From positions 62,001 to 126,000 of the forward strand of contig NZ_JBPZGY010000007.1 of NCBI RefSeq assembly GCF_051857535.1: DNA of 64,000 nucleotides, written 5' to 3'. Shown one piece after another: positions 1 to 7,219 of this stretch. Each line of letters opens with the position of its first letter. Within the stretch, counting starts at the first letter, position 1. The stretch is from Roseateles_B sp051857535 (GTDB lineage Bacteria; Pseudomonadota; Gammaproteobacteria; Burkholderiales; Burkholderiaceae_C). Below the pieces are notes generated by a model, which was not told the DNA's origin, did not search any database, and saw only the letters and a program-made list of their open reading frames with translations. A program made the translations under genes and the position numbers.

Positions 1-242
1 CAGCCCGGTTCCTGCCAGGCCTGCGCACGATCCTCGCGCCAGCGCGGCGCCAGCAGACGGCGGCTGGACAGCACCTCTGGGGTCGCCGTCAGGTGCAGGC
101 TGGCGCCTTTGCTGCAGAGCCGGCCGAAGTTGGCCGGATGCTCCGGGTCGCCGCGCACGCCGGTGATGTGGCGACCCTCGCTCGCGATGATGAGGCCACA
201 GCCCACGCCGCAGTAGGCACAGGTGCTTCGCGTCTCCATCAT
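1..242 (-). CDS. nasA: Assimilatory nitrate reductase catalytic subunit, N-terminal part only
   Basis: The first 80 residues of a molybdopterin oxidoreductase are visible; the rest lies beyond the window edge. Translation from the ATG at 242 (a second in-frame ATG is at 239) gives the N-terminal [4Fe-4S] ligand pattern C-x2-C-x3-C (CAYCGVGC) followed by a fourth cysteine in LCSKG, as in NasA/NapA/FdhF-type enzymes. NasA reduces nitrate to nitrite in the cytoplasm. The start lies 4 bases after the nirD stop on the same strand, so it is the distal gene of the nrtABD-nirBD-nasA operon. Operon context favours NasA over a formate dehydrogenase. The cofactor-binding body of the enzyme cannot be checked here. 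Confidence 0.85.
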   Translation of the reverse strand, partial: MMETRSTCAYCGVGCGLIIASEGRHITGVRGDPEHPANFGRLCSKGASLHLTATPEVLSSRRLLAPRWREDRAQAWQEPG

Positions 243-246
243 GGCT

Positions 247-642
247 TCAGCAGCGGCGGCCGCAGGCGCTGGGAGCGATGGGCTCGGTGCCCAGGCTGGC
301 CAGCTCGCTGGCCAGCAGCAAGACCTGACCCTCGACCAGCCTCACCTCGAAGCGCGGCGTGCGGCCTTCGTCCGGCTCGCGGGCGCAGCCGGTGCGCAGC
401 TCGATAGTCCAGTGGTGAAGCGGGCAGGCCACGGCTTTGCCGAAGACCAGGCCCTGGCTCAGCGGGCCGCCCTGGTGCGGGCAGCGGTCCAGCAGGGCGT
501 GGACCTCGTCGTCCGAGGTGCGGAACAGGGCCACGGGGGCGGCGTCCGGCAGCGCGGGGCGCTGGATGCGGCGCGAGCCCAGGGGCGGGATGTCGTCCAG
601 GCGGCAGACGGCGATCCAGCCGTCGTTCGGGATCGTGTGCAT
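247..642 (-). CDS. nirD: Nitrite reductase [NAD(P)H] small subunit, Rieske-type
   Basis: A 131-residue NirD. It keeps a complete Rieske [2Fe-2S] ligand set: CPH near residue 54 and CPLHHW about 18 residues later. Some NirD proteins, such as that of E. coli, lack these ligands, so this is the cluster-carrying form. NirD partners NirB in reducing nitrite to ammonium in the cytoplasm. The ATG at 642 follows a GAGGAG ribosome-binding site that overlaps the nirB stop region, with only 9 bases between the genes. The C-terminal beta-strand region contains one copy of the 15-mer repeat (318-332), read as G-Q-V-L-L. Confidence 0.93.
   Translation of the reverse strand: MHTIPNDGWIAVCRLDDIPPLGSRRIQRPALPDAAPVALFRTSDDEVHALLDRCPHQGGPLSQGLVFGKAVACPLHHWTIELRTGCAREPDEGRTPRFEVRLVEGQVLLLASELASLGTEPIAPSACGRRC
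318..332 (+). repeat. 15-mer GCAAGACCTGACCCT, copy A (inside nirD)
   Basis: Exact copy of a 15-base word found five times in this window, always on the plus strand. Here it lies in the nirD coding region and is read on the minus strand in the frame Gly-Gln-Val-Leu. The identity with copy D extends to 22 bases (312-333 here, 22975-22996 there). Confidence 0.85.
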
Positions 643-651
643 GGTGGCTCC

Positions 652-3078
652 TCAGAGGGTTTCGAACTGGCGCAGGTCCACGCGCGCCTTGTCGTGCTCG
701 AACCAGGGATCGGGTTCGTTCGCCAGCGCGGCCTGCAGCTCGGCCCACAGGGCCTGGCGCCCCGGGGCGTCCTCCAGGATGCGGCGGCGGATGTGGTCCA
801 TGCCAACGCGGGCCACGTAGTGCACGGTGCGCTCCAGGTACCAGCCCTCCAGACGGTAGAGCTGCAGGAAGGCGCCGCTGTACTCCAGCACCTCCTCGGC
901 CGTGCGCAGCTTGCACAGGAAGGCGGCCACCTCGGTCTTGATGCCACCGTTGCCCGCGATATAGATCTCCCAGCCGGAGTCCACGCCGATGACGCCCACG
1001 TCCTTGATGCCGGCCTCGGCGCAGTTGCGCGGGCAGCCGCTGACGGCGATCTTGACCTTGTGCGGCGCGTACATGCGCCACAGCGCGCGCTCCAGGTCCT
1101 TGCCCATCTGCGTGGAATCCTGGGTGCCGAAGCGGCACCACTCGCTGCCCACGCAGGTCTTCACCGTGCGCAGGGCCTTGGCATAGGCATGGCCGCAGGG
1201 CATCCCCAAGTCCTGCCAGACGGCGGGCAGGTCCTCCTTCTTCACGCCCAGCAGGTCGATGCGCTGGCCGCCGGTGACCTTGACGGTGGGGATGGCGTAC
1301 TTGTCCACCACGTCGGCAATGCGGCGCAGGTCGGCGGCCGTGGTCTCACCGCCCCACATGCGGGGAATCACGCTGTAGCTGCCGTCCTTCTGGATATTGG
1401 CGTGGCTGCGCTCGTTGATCAGGCGGGACTGCGGATCGTCCGCGGCCTCGTGCGGCCAGCTGCTGATCAGGTAGTAGTTGATCGCGGGGCGGCAGCTCGG
1501 GCAGCCGTCGGGGCTGCTCCACTCCAGGGTCTGCATGACCGAGGCGCGGCTCGTCAGGTGGCGGTCGCGGATGGCCTCGCGCACCTCCTGGTGGCTGAAG
1601 GCGGTACAGCCGCACATCGCTTTCTTGCGCGGCGTGGCCGAGTAATCCCCGCCCGCGGTGAACATGATCAGCTGCTCGACCAGGCCGGTGCAGGAGCCGC
1701 AGGAGGCGCTGGCCTTGGTGTGCTTGCGGACCTCCTCCAGCGTGAAGAGCCCCTTGTCCTTGATGGCCTTGCAGATGGCACCCTTGCTGACGCCATTGCA
1801 GCCGCAGACCTCGTCGCCGTCGGCCATGGCGGCGGCCTTGCTGTGGCCCTCGTGGCCGACGTCGCCGATATTGGACTCGCCGAACATCAGGCGCTCGCGG
1901 ATGTCGGCGATGCTGCGGCCCTCGCGCAGCAGCTTGAAGTACCAGCTGCCGTCGACGGTGTCGCCGTAGAGGCAGGCGCCGACCAGCTTGTCGTCCTTGA
2001 TGACCAGCTTCTTGTAGACCCCGGCGTGGGGATCGCTCATCAGGATCTCCTCACTGCCCTGCCCGCCCATGAAGTCCCCGGCGGAGAAGAGGTCGATGCC
2101 GGTGACCTTGAGCTTGGTGCTGGTCTGGCTGCCCTGATAGCGGCCGATGCCGAACTGCGCGAGATGCGTGGCGCAGACCTTGCCCTGCTCGAACAGCGGG
2201 GCCACGAGCCCGTAAGCGATGCCGCGGTGGGCCGCGCATTCACCCACGGCGTAGATGCGCGGATCGGTGACGGTCTGCAGGGTGTCGCTGACCACCACGC
2301 CGCGCTGGCACAACAGGCCGGCGGACTCGGCCAGGGCGGTGTTGGGGCGGATGCCCGCGGCCATCACCACCAGCTGGGCCGGGATGGCGCTGCCGTCCTT
2401 GAAGCGCACCTGGCTGACGCGGCCATGCTCATCGCCGATCAGGGCCTCGGTCTGCGTGCCCAGGCGGAACTTGAGGCCGCGCTGCACCAGGGACTCGCGC
2501 AGCAGGCTGCCCGCCTGCTCGTCCAGCTGGCGCTCCAGCAGCCAGTCGCCCAGGTGGACCACGGTAACGTCCATGCCACGCAGCATCAGGCCGTTGGCCG
2601 CCTCCAGGCCCAGCAGGCCGCCGCCGATGACCACGGCGTGACGGTAGCGGGTGGCGGCCTCGATCATGGCTTGCGTATCGGCGATGTCGCGGTAGGCGAT
2701 CACGCCGTCCAGGTCCTTGCCGGGCACCGGCAGGATGAAGGGCGTGGAACCCGTGGCGATGAGCAGGCGGTCATAGGCGGCTTCGGTGCCATCGGCGGCG
2801 CGCACCACGCGGCGGCGGCGGTCGATCTCGGTGACCGTTTTGCCCAGGTGCAGGGTGATGCCGTGCTCCTCGTACCAGCTCAGGGGGTTGAGCACGATCT
2901 CATCCAGGGTCTGCTCGCCCGCCAGCACGGGCGAGAGCAGGATGCGGTTGTAGTTGGGGTGCGGCTCGGCGCCGAAGACGGTGATCTCGTACAGATCCGG
3001 CGCGATCTTCAGCAACTCTTCAAGAGTGCGGACACCGGCCATGCCGTTGCCCACCATCACCAGTTTCATCTTGTTCAT
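652..3078 (-). CDS. nirB: Nitrite reductase [NAD(P)H] large subunit
   Basis: An 808-residue cytoplasmic siroheme nitrite reductase that makes six-electron reduction of nitrite to ammonium. In order: an FAD-binding fold at the N-terminus (MVGNGMAG), a NAD(P)H site (GGGLLGLEAA) near residue 155, a BFD-like [2Fe-2S] region with CGCNG and CGSC cysteines around residues 430-475, ferredoxin-like nitrite reductase half-domains, and the siroheme/[4Fe-4S] ligands (TCVGSEWC and SGCPRNC) near residues 640-690. The start MNKMKLV at 3078 is chosen because GGAG sits 6-7 bases upstream; an ATG 15 bases further upstream lacks a site. Upstream is the nitrate transporter, downstream nirD. Confidence 0.96.
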   Translation of the reverse strand: MNKMKLVMVGNGMAGVRTLEELLKIAPDLYEITVFGAEPHPNYNRILLSPVLAGEQTLDEIVLNPLSWYEEHGITLHLGKTVTEIDRRRRVVRAADGTEAAYDRLLIATGSTPFILPVPGKDLDGVIAYRDIADTQAMIEAATRYRHAVVIGGGLLGLEAANGLMLRGMDVTVVHLGDWLLERQLDEQAGSLLRESLVQRGLKFRLGTQTEALIGDEHGRVSQVRFKDGSAIPAQLVVMAAGIRPNTALAESAGLLCQRGVVVSDTLQTVTDPRIYAVGECAAHRGIAYGLVAPLFEQGKVCATHLAQFGIGRYQGSQTSTKLKVTGIDLFSAGDFMGGQGSEEILMSDPHAGVYKKLVIKDDKLVGACLYGDTVDGSWYFKLLREGRSIADIRERLMFGESNIGDVGHEGHSKAAAMADGDEVCGCNGVSKGAICKAIKDKGLFTLEEVRKHTKASASCGSCTGLVEQLIMFTAGGDYSATPRKKAMCGCTAFSHQEVREAIRDRHLTSRASVMQTLEWSSPDGCPSCRPAINYYLISSWPHEAADDPQSRLINERSHANIQKDGSYSVIPRMWGGETTAADLRRIADVVDKYAIPTVKVTGGQRIDLLGVKKEDLPAVWQDLGMPCGHAYAKALRTVKTCVGSEWCRFGTQDSTQMGKDLERALWRMYAPHKVKIAVSGCPRNCAEAGIKDVGVIGVDSGWEIYIAGNGGIKTEVAAFLCKLRTAEEVLEYSGAFLQLYRLEGWYLERTVHYVARVGMDHIRRRILEDAPGRQALWAELQAALANEPDPWFEHDKARVDLRQFETL

Positions 3079-3089
3079 GCGTGCTCCAG

Positions 3090-3104
3090 GCAAGACCTGA
3101 CCCT
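3090..3104 (+). repeat. 15-mer GCAAGACCTGACCCT, copy B (nrtD-nirB spacer)
   Basis: Exact copy of the dispersed 15-mer, in the 67-base spacer between nrtD and nirB and just upstream of the nirB ribosome-binding site. A near-inverted partner, CAGGTCTTTG, lies at 3127-3136, so this copy could fold with it in the polycistronic transcript (CAAGACCTG at 3091-3099 against CAGGTCTT). It is the only copy with such a partner. Confidence 0.8.
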
Positions 3105-3145
3105 GCCCGCGGCGAATGCAGGCATGCAGGTCTTTGAATCAGGTC

Positions 3146-3967
3146 TCAGGCTTCGATGGCGGCGTCTGCACCAGCCTTGACATGGCCGGCGTAGAGGAAG
3201 TCGATCACCGCCTTGCGGCACTGCAGGTAGACCGGGTCCTCGGCCAACTGCACCCGATCGCGCGGACGAGGCAGCGGCACGGGCTGGATGCTGGCCAGCG
3301 TCGCGGCGCGGCCCTCCGGCTTGGGCGGGCTCATCATCACGATGCGGTCCGACAGCAGCACGGCCTCGTCCACGTCATGGGTCACCATCAGCACCGTGCT
3401 GCGGGTGGTGGCCACGATCTTGAGCAGCTCGTCCTGCAGATGGGCGCGAGTCAGCGCATCGAGGGCGCCGAAGGGTTCGTCCATCAGCAGCACCTTGGGC
3501 TCCATGGCCAGGGCGCGGGCGATGCCCACGCGCTGCTTCATGCCGCCGGAGATTTCATGCGGTCGCTTGTAGGCCGCATGCGCCATGCCCACCAACTCCA
3601 GCGCGGCCTGGGCACGGGCCACCAGGCGCGGCCGGGCCTCTTTCGCGGCGAAGACGGTCTCCACGGCCAGCAGCACGTTGTCCAGGCAGCTGAGCCAGGG
3701 CAGCAGGGAATGGTTCTGGAAGACCACCGCGCGCTCGGGCCCGGGCCCGGCGATCTCGCGCTGGTCGCACAGCAGCGCGCCCTGGCTGGGCTTGAGCAGG
3801 CCGGCCACCAGGTTCAGCAGCGTGCTCTTGCCACAGCCGGAGTGGCCGATCAGGCTGATGAACTCGCCGCGTCGGATGTCCAGGTTGATGCCTTCCAGGG
3901 CCTTGAACGGGCCTTTGCGGGTCTTGTAGACCATGTCTACTTGTTGCACTTGAATGAACGGCGCCAT
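3146..3967 (-). CDS. nrtD: Nitrate ABC transporter ATP-binding protein
   Basis: A 273-residue ATPase of the nitrate/sulfonate/taurine class. The Walker A motif GHSGCGKST is at about residues 41-49, the signature ISGGMKQR at about 139-146, Walker B VLLMDEP at about 159-165, and a switch histidine in VTHDVDEA. It powers nitrate import together with the NrtB permease and NrtA binding protein encoded just upstream on the same strand. The start at 3967 has a strong AAGGAGG site 6 bases upstream. It lacks the NrtA-like C-terminal domain of cyanobacterial NrtC, so it corresponds to NrtD/NasD-type ATPases. Nitrate as substrate is inferred from the nas/nir operon. Confidence 0.9.
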   Translation of the reverse strand: MAPFIQVQQVDMVYKTRKGPFKALEGINLDIRRGEFISLIGHSGCGKSTLLNLVAGLLKPSQGALLCDQREIAGPGPERAVVFQNHSLLPWLSCLDNVLLAVETVFAAKEARPRLVARAQAALELVGMAHAAYKRPHEISGGMKQRVGIARALAMEPKVLLMDEPFGALDALTRAHLQDELLKIVATTRSTVLMVTHDVDEAVLLSDRIVMMSPPKPEGRAATLASIQPVPLPRPRDRVQLAEDPVYLQCRKAVIDFLYAGHVKAGADAAIEA

Positions 3968-4088
3968 TGCGTCCTCCTTGCAGAGGGCCCCATCGGGCCC
4001 GACACGTCCAGCAGAGCCCGTGGAACTGGCTCTGCCAGGCCACCGGGCGAGCCCCCTTGAGGTGGCCGGCGAAGCCGGTACGGGGTGG
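3968..4088 (-). other. Intercistronic hairpin cluster between nrtB and nrtD
   Basis: A 121-base non-coding spacer inside an otherwise tight operon. It can form several GC-rich hairpins: CAGAGCC/GGCTCTG (4011-4033 region), GGCCACC/GGTGGCC (about 4039-4068) and GCCGGC/GCCGG (about 4067-4080). It has no T-run, so it looks more like an mRNA-stabilising or processing element than an intrinsic terminator. Confidence 0.45.
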
Positions 4089-4970
4089 TCAATCCTCGAA
4101 AGTGAAACGCTTGGCCAGGGTGACCAAGGCGGTTTCCAGCAGCAGCCCCACGATGCCGATCACGAAGATGGCCACGATGATGTGCTGCACGTTCAGGTTG
4201 TTCCACTCGTCCCAGACCCAGAAGCCGATGCCCACGCCGCCGGTCAGCATCTCGGCCGCCACGATCACCAGCCAGGCCGTGCCCACCGAGAGGCGCACGC
4301 CCGTCAGCATGTAGGGCAGGACCGAGGGAAAGAGGATGCGCGTCAGCAGTTTCCACTCCGAGAGCTTCAGCACGCGGGCCACGTTCAGGTAGTCCTGCGG
4401 CACGCGCTGCACGCCCACCGCCGTGTTGACCACCATGGGCCAGATCGAGCAGATGAAGATGGTCCAGATGGCGGCCGGGTCCGCGCTCTTGAAGACCAGC
4501 AGGCCGATGGGCAGCCAGGCCAGGGGCGAGACCGGCTTGAGCAGGCTGATCAGGGGCGAGACCATGCGGCTGGCGAACTCGAAGCGCCCGATCACGAAGC
4601 CCAGCGGGATGCCCACCGCCGCCGCCAGGCCGAAGCCCAGGGCCACGCGCTGCAGCGAGTTCAGCACGTTCCAGCCTATGCCCACGTCGTTGGGCCCCTT
4701 GCGGTAGAAGGGATCGCTGAACAGCTGCACGGCCGAGTCCCAGGTCGCGGCCGGCGTGGGAATGGGGCCGCCCTTGAAGGTCAGCAGCGCCCACAGGCCG
4801 ATGAGCAGGGCCAGGCCCAGCACCGGGGGCAGCATGCGGGCCAGCAGTGCCGAGAGGTCCAGGGGCTCGCGCGGGGCCCTGGGACGCTGCGGCAGCGGCT
4901 TGGCCAGCGGCGCAGCGGGGGTGGCATTCGCAGAGGCCTCGCCCGGGGAATGGAAGACGGCAGACACCAT
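4089..4970 (-). CDS. nrtB: Nitrate ABC transporter permease
   Basis: A 293-residue inner-membrane permease of the BPD_transp_1 (NitT/TauT) class. A cytoplasmic N-terminal tail rich in Ala/Pro is followed by about six hydrophobic segments; the first is around residues 48-66 (MLPPVLGLALLIGLWALLT). The EAA-type cytoplasmic loop for contact with the ATPase lies around residues 180-210 (QDYLNVARVLKLSEW). The start at 4970 is supported by AAGGAGT upstream. It lies 37 bases after nrtA. It should form the nitrate-conducting channel with NrtD. Confidence 0.9.
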   Translation of the reverse strand: MVSAVFHSPGEASANATPAAPLAKPLPQRPRAPREPLDLSALLARMLPPVLGLALLIGLWALLTFKGGPIPTPAATWDSAVQLFSDPFYRKGPNDVGIGWNVLNSLQRVALGFGLAAAVGIPLGFVIGRFEFASRMVSPLISLLKPVSPLAWLPIGLLVFKSADPAAIWTIFICSIWPMVVNTAVGVQRVPQDYLNVARVLKLSEWKLLTRILFPSVLPYMLTGVRLSVGTAWLVIVAAEMLTGGVGIGFWVWDEWNNLNVQHIIVAIFVIGIVGLLLETALVTLAKRFTFED

Positions 4971-5007
4971 GGGAACTCCTTGAAGTCGATCGGAGCGTGT
5001 GAAGGGC

Positions 5008-6225
5008 TCAGGCCTTGAGCTTGAAGCCGTCGGCGTAGCGCGCGGGCTCCTTGCCGTCCCAGACCGTGCCGTCGATGAGCTTGCTGCTGCGCATCGGGTC
5101 CTTGGGCACGCTCACCTTGAGCTGCGAGGCGGCCTCGCGGTAGAGATCGACCTGGTTGATCTGCTTCGCCACCGCCAGGTAGTCCGGGTGCTCCTTGATC
5201 AGGCCCCAGCGCTTGTGCTGGGTGAGGAACCACATGCCATCGGAGAGGTAGGGGAAGTTCACCGCGCCGTCGTCGAAGAACTTCATGTGCCTGGGGTCGT
5301 CCCAGGTCTTGCCCAGGCCGTTCTGGTAGCGGCCCAGGATGCGCTGGTTGATGGCGTCGACGTTTGTGTTGACGTAGCTCTTGTCGGCAATGGTGTCGGC
5401 CATCTTCAGCTTGTTCTGCAGGCCGGCGTCTATCCAGCGGCCGGCCTCCAGCACGGCCATGATCACGGCGCGCGCGGTGTTGGGGTACTTCCTGACGAAG
5501 TCCCCGCTGGCGCCCAGCACCTTCTCGGGATGGTCGGGCCAGATCTCCTGGCTGGTGGCTGCGGTGATGCCGATGCCGTCCATGATGGCGCGGTGGTTCC
5601 AGGGCTCGCCCACGCAGTAGCCGTCCATATTGCCCACGCGCATGTTCGCCACCATCTGCGGCGGCGGCACGGTGATGACCTTGGCGCCGCCCCAGGGGTG
5701 CACGCCATGCGTGGCCAGCCAGTAGTAGAGCCACATGGCGTGCGTGCCCGTGGGAAAGGTGTGGGCGAAGCTGTACTCGCGCTTGTCGGTGGCCATCAGC
5801 TTGGCCAGCGAGGCACCGTCCACCGCACCCTTGTCGGCCAGCTTCTTCGACAGCGTGATGGCCTGCCCGTTGCGGTTGAGGGTCATCAGCACGGCCATGT
5901 CCTTCTTGGGGCCGGACACGCCCAGGTGCAGGCCGTAGACCAGGCCGTAGAGCACATGGGCCATGTCGAGGTCGCCGTTGACGAGCTTGTCCCGGACGCC
6001 GGCCCAGGAGGCCTCCTTGCTCGGGACGATGCGGATGCCGTACTTGCGGTCAAAACCCAGCACCGAGGCCATCACGACGGAGGCGCAATCGGTCAGCGGG
6101 ATGAAGCCGATGCGGACCTCCTCCTTCTCGGGCTTGTCCGAGCCTGCGGCCCAGGCCTGGGGCAGGCTGAGGCTGGCGGCGGTGCCGACGGCGGCTCCCA
6201 GCATCTGGCGTCTCTCCTGGCTCAT
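5008..6225 (-). CDS. nrtA: Nitrate ABC transporter substrate-binding protein (Tat-type signal)
   Basis: A 405-residue NrtA-type periplasmic nitrate-binding protein. The N-terminus ERRQMLGAAVG resembles a twin-arginine signal with an Ala-rich segment ending AWAA. The body has NrtA hallmarks such as IGFIPLTDCA, the TFPTGTHAMWLYYW region and GYCVGEPWN. The ATG at 6225 is preferred because AAGGAGG lies 5 bases upstream; in-frame ATGs at 6252 and further upstream would extend it without a good site. The signal sequence argues for a transport protein and against it being the related cytoplasmic sensor NasS. It is the first gene after a leader that carries an ANTAR RNA target and a terminator. Confidence 0.92.
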   Translation of the reverse strand: MSQERRQMLGAAVGTAASLSLPQAWAAGSDKPEKEEVRIGFIPLTDCASVVMASVLGFDRKYGIRIVPSKEASWAGVRDKLVNGDLDMAHVLYGLVYGLHLGVSGPKKDMAVLMTLNRNGQAITLSKKLADKGAVDGASLAKLMATDKREYSFAHTFPTGTHAMWLYYWLATHGVHPWGGAKVITVPPPQMVANMRVGNMDGYCVGEPWNHRAIMDGIGITAATSQEIWPDHPEKVLGASGDFVRKYPNTARAVIMAVLEAGRWIDAGLQNKLKMADTIADKSYVNTNVDAINQRILGRYQNGLGKTWDDPRHMKFFDDGAVNFPYLSDGMWFLTQHKRWGLIKEHPDYLAVAKQINQVDLYREAASQLKVSVPKDPMRSSKLIDGTVWDGKEPARYADGFKLKA

Positions 6226-6278
6226 CAAACCCTCCTTGTGACTGCGGGACATGCGTGTACTCCTGATGGCTGAAAAAC

Positions 6279-6339
6279 AAAAAAGGCGTCGCGACCTGCT
6301 GGCCACGCGCAAGGCTGCGCGGCTCAGGGGTCGGACGCC
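6279..6339 (-). terminator. Leader terminator ahead of nrtA
   Basis: On the minus strand, 6339-6329 (GGCGTCCGACC) pairs with 6296-6285 (GGTCGCGACGCC, one bulged base). Six U residues follow (6284-6279). An inner hairpin GCGCA/TGCGC fills the loop (6307-6320). The 5' arm overlaps the loop and 3' arm of the second hexaloop hairpin (6332-6347), so terminator and antiterminator are mutually exclusive. Confidence 0.8.
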
Positions 6340-6401
6340 TTTGTCCGGGAACGTGAGGCCGATGCACTCGGCGGCTCGTCGAGGGCCACGCCTTTGTGGC
6401 C
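6332..6401 (-). promoter_or_regulatory. ANTAR two-hexaloop RNA target (NasT antiterminator site)
   Basis: On the minus-strand transcript there are two stem-loops with the identical six-base loop AAAGGC. P1 is GGCCAC-loop-GTGGCC (6401-6384) and P2 is CGGAC-loop-GTCCG (6347-6332), 36 bases apart. ANTAR proteins are known to bind paired hexaloops with A at loop position 1 and G at position 4, and both loops satisfy this. P2 overlaps the terminator 5' arm, so NasT binding would block termination. The nasT gene lies directly upstream. The structure is read from the sequence; binding is inferred. Confidence 0.85.
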
Positions 6402-6415
6402 TTCATGAAGCATTC

Positions 6416-6431
6416 AGCAGGAAGCGTGCCA
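6416..6431 (-). promoter_or_regulatory. Sigma54 promoter of the nrt-nir-nas operon
   Basis: On the minus strand the sequence TGGCACGCTTCCTGCT matches the sigma54 consensus TGGCACG-N4-TTGCW at all but one informative position, with GG and GC elements 10 bases apart. The predicted start near 6405-6406 is only a few bases before hexaloop hairpin P1, so the transcript would begin directly with the ANTAR target. This fits nitrogen-limitation control through RpoN/NtrC. Confidence 0.78.
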
Positions 6432-6504
6432 GGGCAGATCCACCGTATTCACGGCCTCATGCCGCCAGGTGTGGGGCCCAGATGCACCGCAACACACCCT
6501 TCGT

Positions 6505-6519
6505 GCATCGCCTTGGTGC
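6505..6519. promoter_or_regulatory. Possible NtrC-binding site
   Basis: GCATCGCCTTGGTGC differs at one base from the NtrC consensus GCAC-N5-TGGTGC. It lies about 100-115 bases upstream of the predicted sigma54 start, a usual enhancer distance. Only one clear site is seen. Confidence 0.45.
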
Positions 6520-6526
6520 GGCGGGG

Positions 6527-6610
6527 CCTCATGTGGGGCGCCTCATGTGGGGCGCCTCATGTGGGGCGCCTCAGGTGGGGCACCTCAGGTGGGGCACCTC
6601 AGGTGGGACG
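6527..6610. repeat. Six tandem 14-bp repeats at the 3' end of nasT
   Basis: Six contiguous 14-base units begin at 6527, 6541, 6555, 6569, 6583 and 6597. The first three read CCTCATGTGGGGCG. The next two read CCTCAGGTGGGGCA, and the last is CCTCAGGTGGGACG. The last unit contains the nasT stop codon and final codons, so the array seems to have grown from the nasT 3' end towards the operon promoter. It lies just beyond the NtrC-like site. Confidence 0.9.
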
Positions 6611-7219
6611 CAGGAGGGACTGCGCCTCAATGATGCGCGCCGCCAGCTCGGCCATGGGCAGCTTGCGGTCCATGGCCAGCTTGCGCAGGCGCTGGTAGGC
6701 GGCCTCCTCATCCAGGCCGGCCTCCTGCATCAGGATGCCCTTGGCCCGCTCGATGGTCTTGCGCGCGGCCAGCTGGGCCTGGGCGCGGTCCAGCTCCTGG
6801 CGCAGGGCCAGGTCTTGCTCGAAGCGGGCGATGGCCACCTGCAGCACCGGCGCCAGGCGCTGTGGCTGCAGGCCCGCAACCACATAGGCGCTGACGCCCG
6901 CCTGCAGGGCCCGCCGCATGGGCGCATCCGCCGGGTCTTCGGCAAAGACGACCACCGGGCGCGGCAGGGCGTCGTTGAGGGCGGCGAGGTTCTCCAGGGT
7001 GTCGCGCGTGGGCGACTCAGCGTTGACGATCACCACATCAGGCTGCAGGCGCTGCACGCAGTCGTGGATCAGGGCGGCGTTGTCCACGGTGCCCAGCACC
7101 TCGCAGCCCAGCTGCTGCAGCTCCTGACGCAGCAGCTGCGGGCTGGCCACGCCGTCCTCGATCAGCAGCACGCGTATGCCGCGCATGCCGGCCTGCCCTG
7201 TGCTTCCATGACTTTCCAT
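6599..7219 (-). CDS. nasT: ANTAR-domain transcription antiterminator NasT
   Basis: A 206-residue AmiR/NasT-type protein. Residues of about 15-130 form a CheY-like receiver domain; a helical linker leads to the C-terminal ANTAR RNA-binding domain (about 140-200, including TIERAKGILMQ, EEAAYQRLRKLAM). NasT binds hexaloop RNA in the nas leader and prevents termination when nitrate relieves inhibition by NasS. The position of the usual phospho-accepting Asp (VIVD in relatives) appears to be Asn66 here (VIVNAESP), so it is a pseudo-receiver. No nasS is seen in the window. The start is uncertain: the ATG at 7186 (MRGIRVLL) fits the domain edge equally well, and neither start has a strong ribosome-binding site. 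Confidence 0.9.
   Translation of the reverse strand: MESHGSTGQAGMRGIRVLLIEDGVASPQLLRQELQQLGCEVLGTVDNAALIHDCVQRLQPDVVIVNAESPTRDTLENLAALNDALPRPVVVFAEDPADAPMRRALQAGVSAYVVAGLQPQRLAPVLQVAIARFEQDLALRQELDRAQAQLAARKTIERAKGILMQEAGLDEEAAYQRLRKLAMDRKLPMAELAARIIEAQSLLRPT

Noticed and set aside
223..3180. 985-codon open frame on the plus strand
   Set aside because: It lies antisense to nirB and nirD. The frame is open because of high GC third-position bias, and its translation is low-complexity Ala/Gly/Val/Gln/His with no domain.
6527..6610. CRISPR array
   Set aside because: The repeats are 14 bases and contiguous, with no spacers and no cas genes; it is a simple tandem array.
6808..6826. Further 15-mer copies in nasT and in pmbA (near 45130)
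   Set aside because: These have CAAGACCTGGCCCT and encode Glu-Gln-Asp-Leu in another frame; they are ordinary coding matches, not exact copies.
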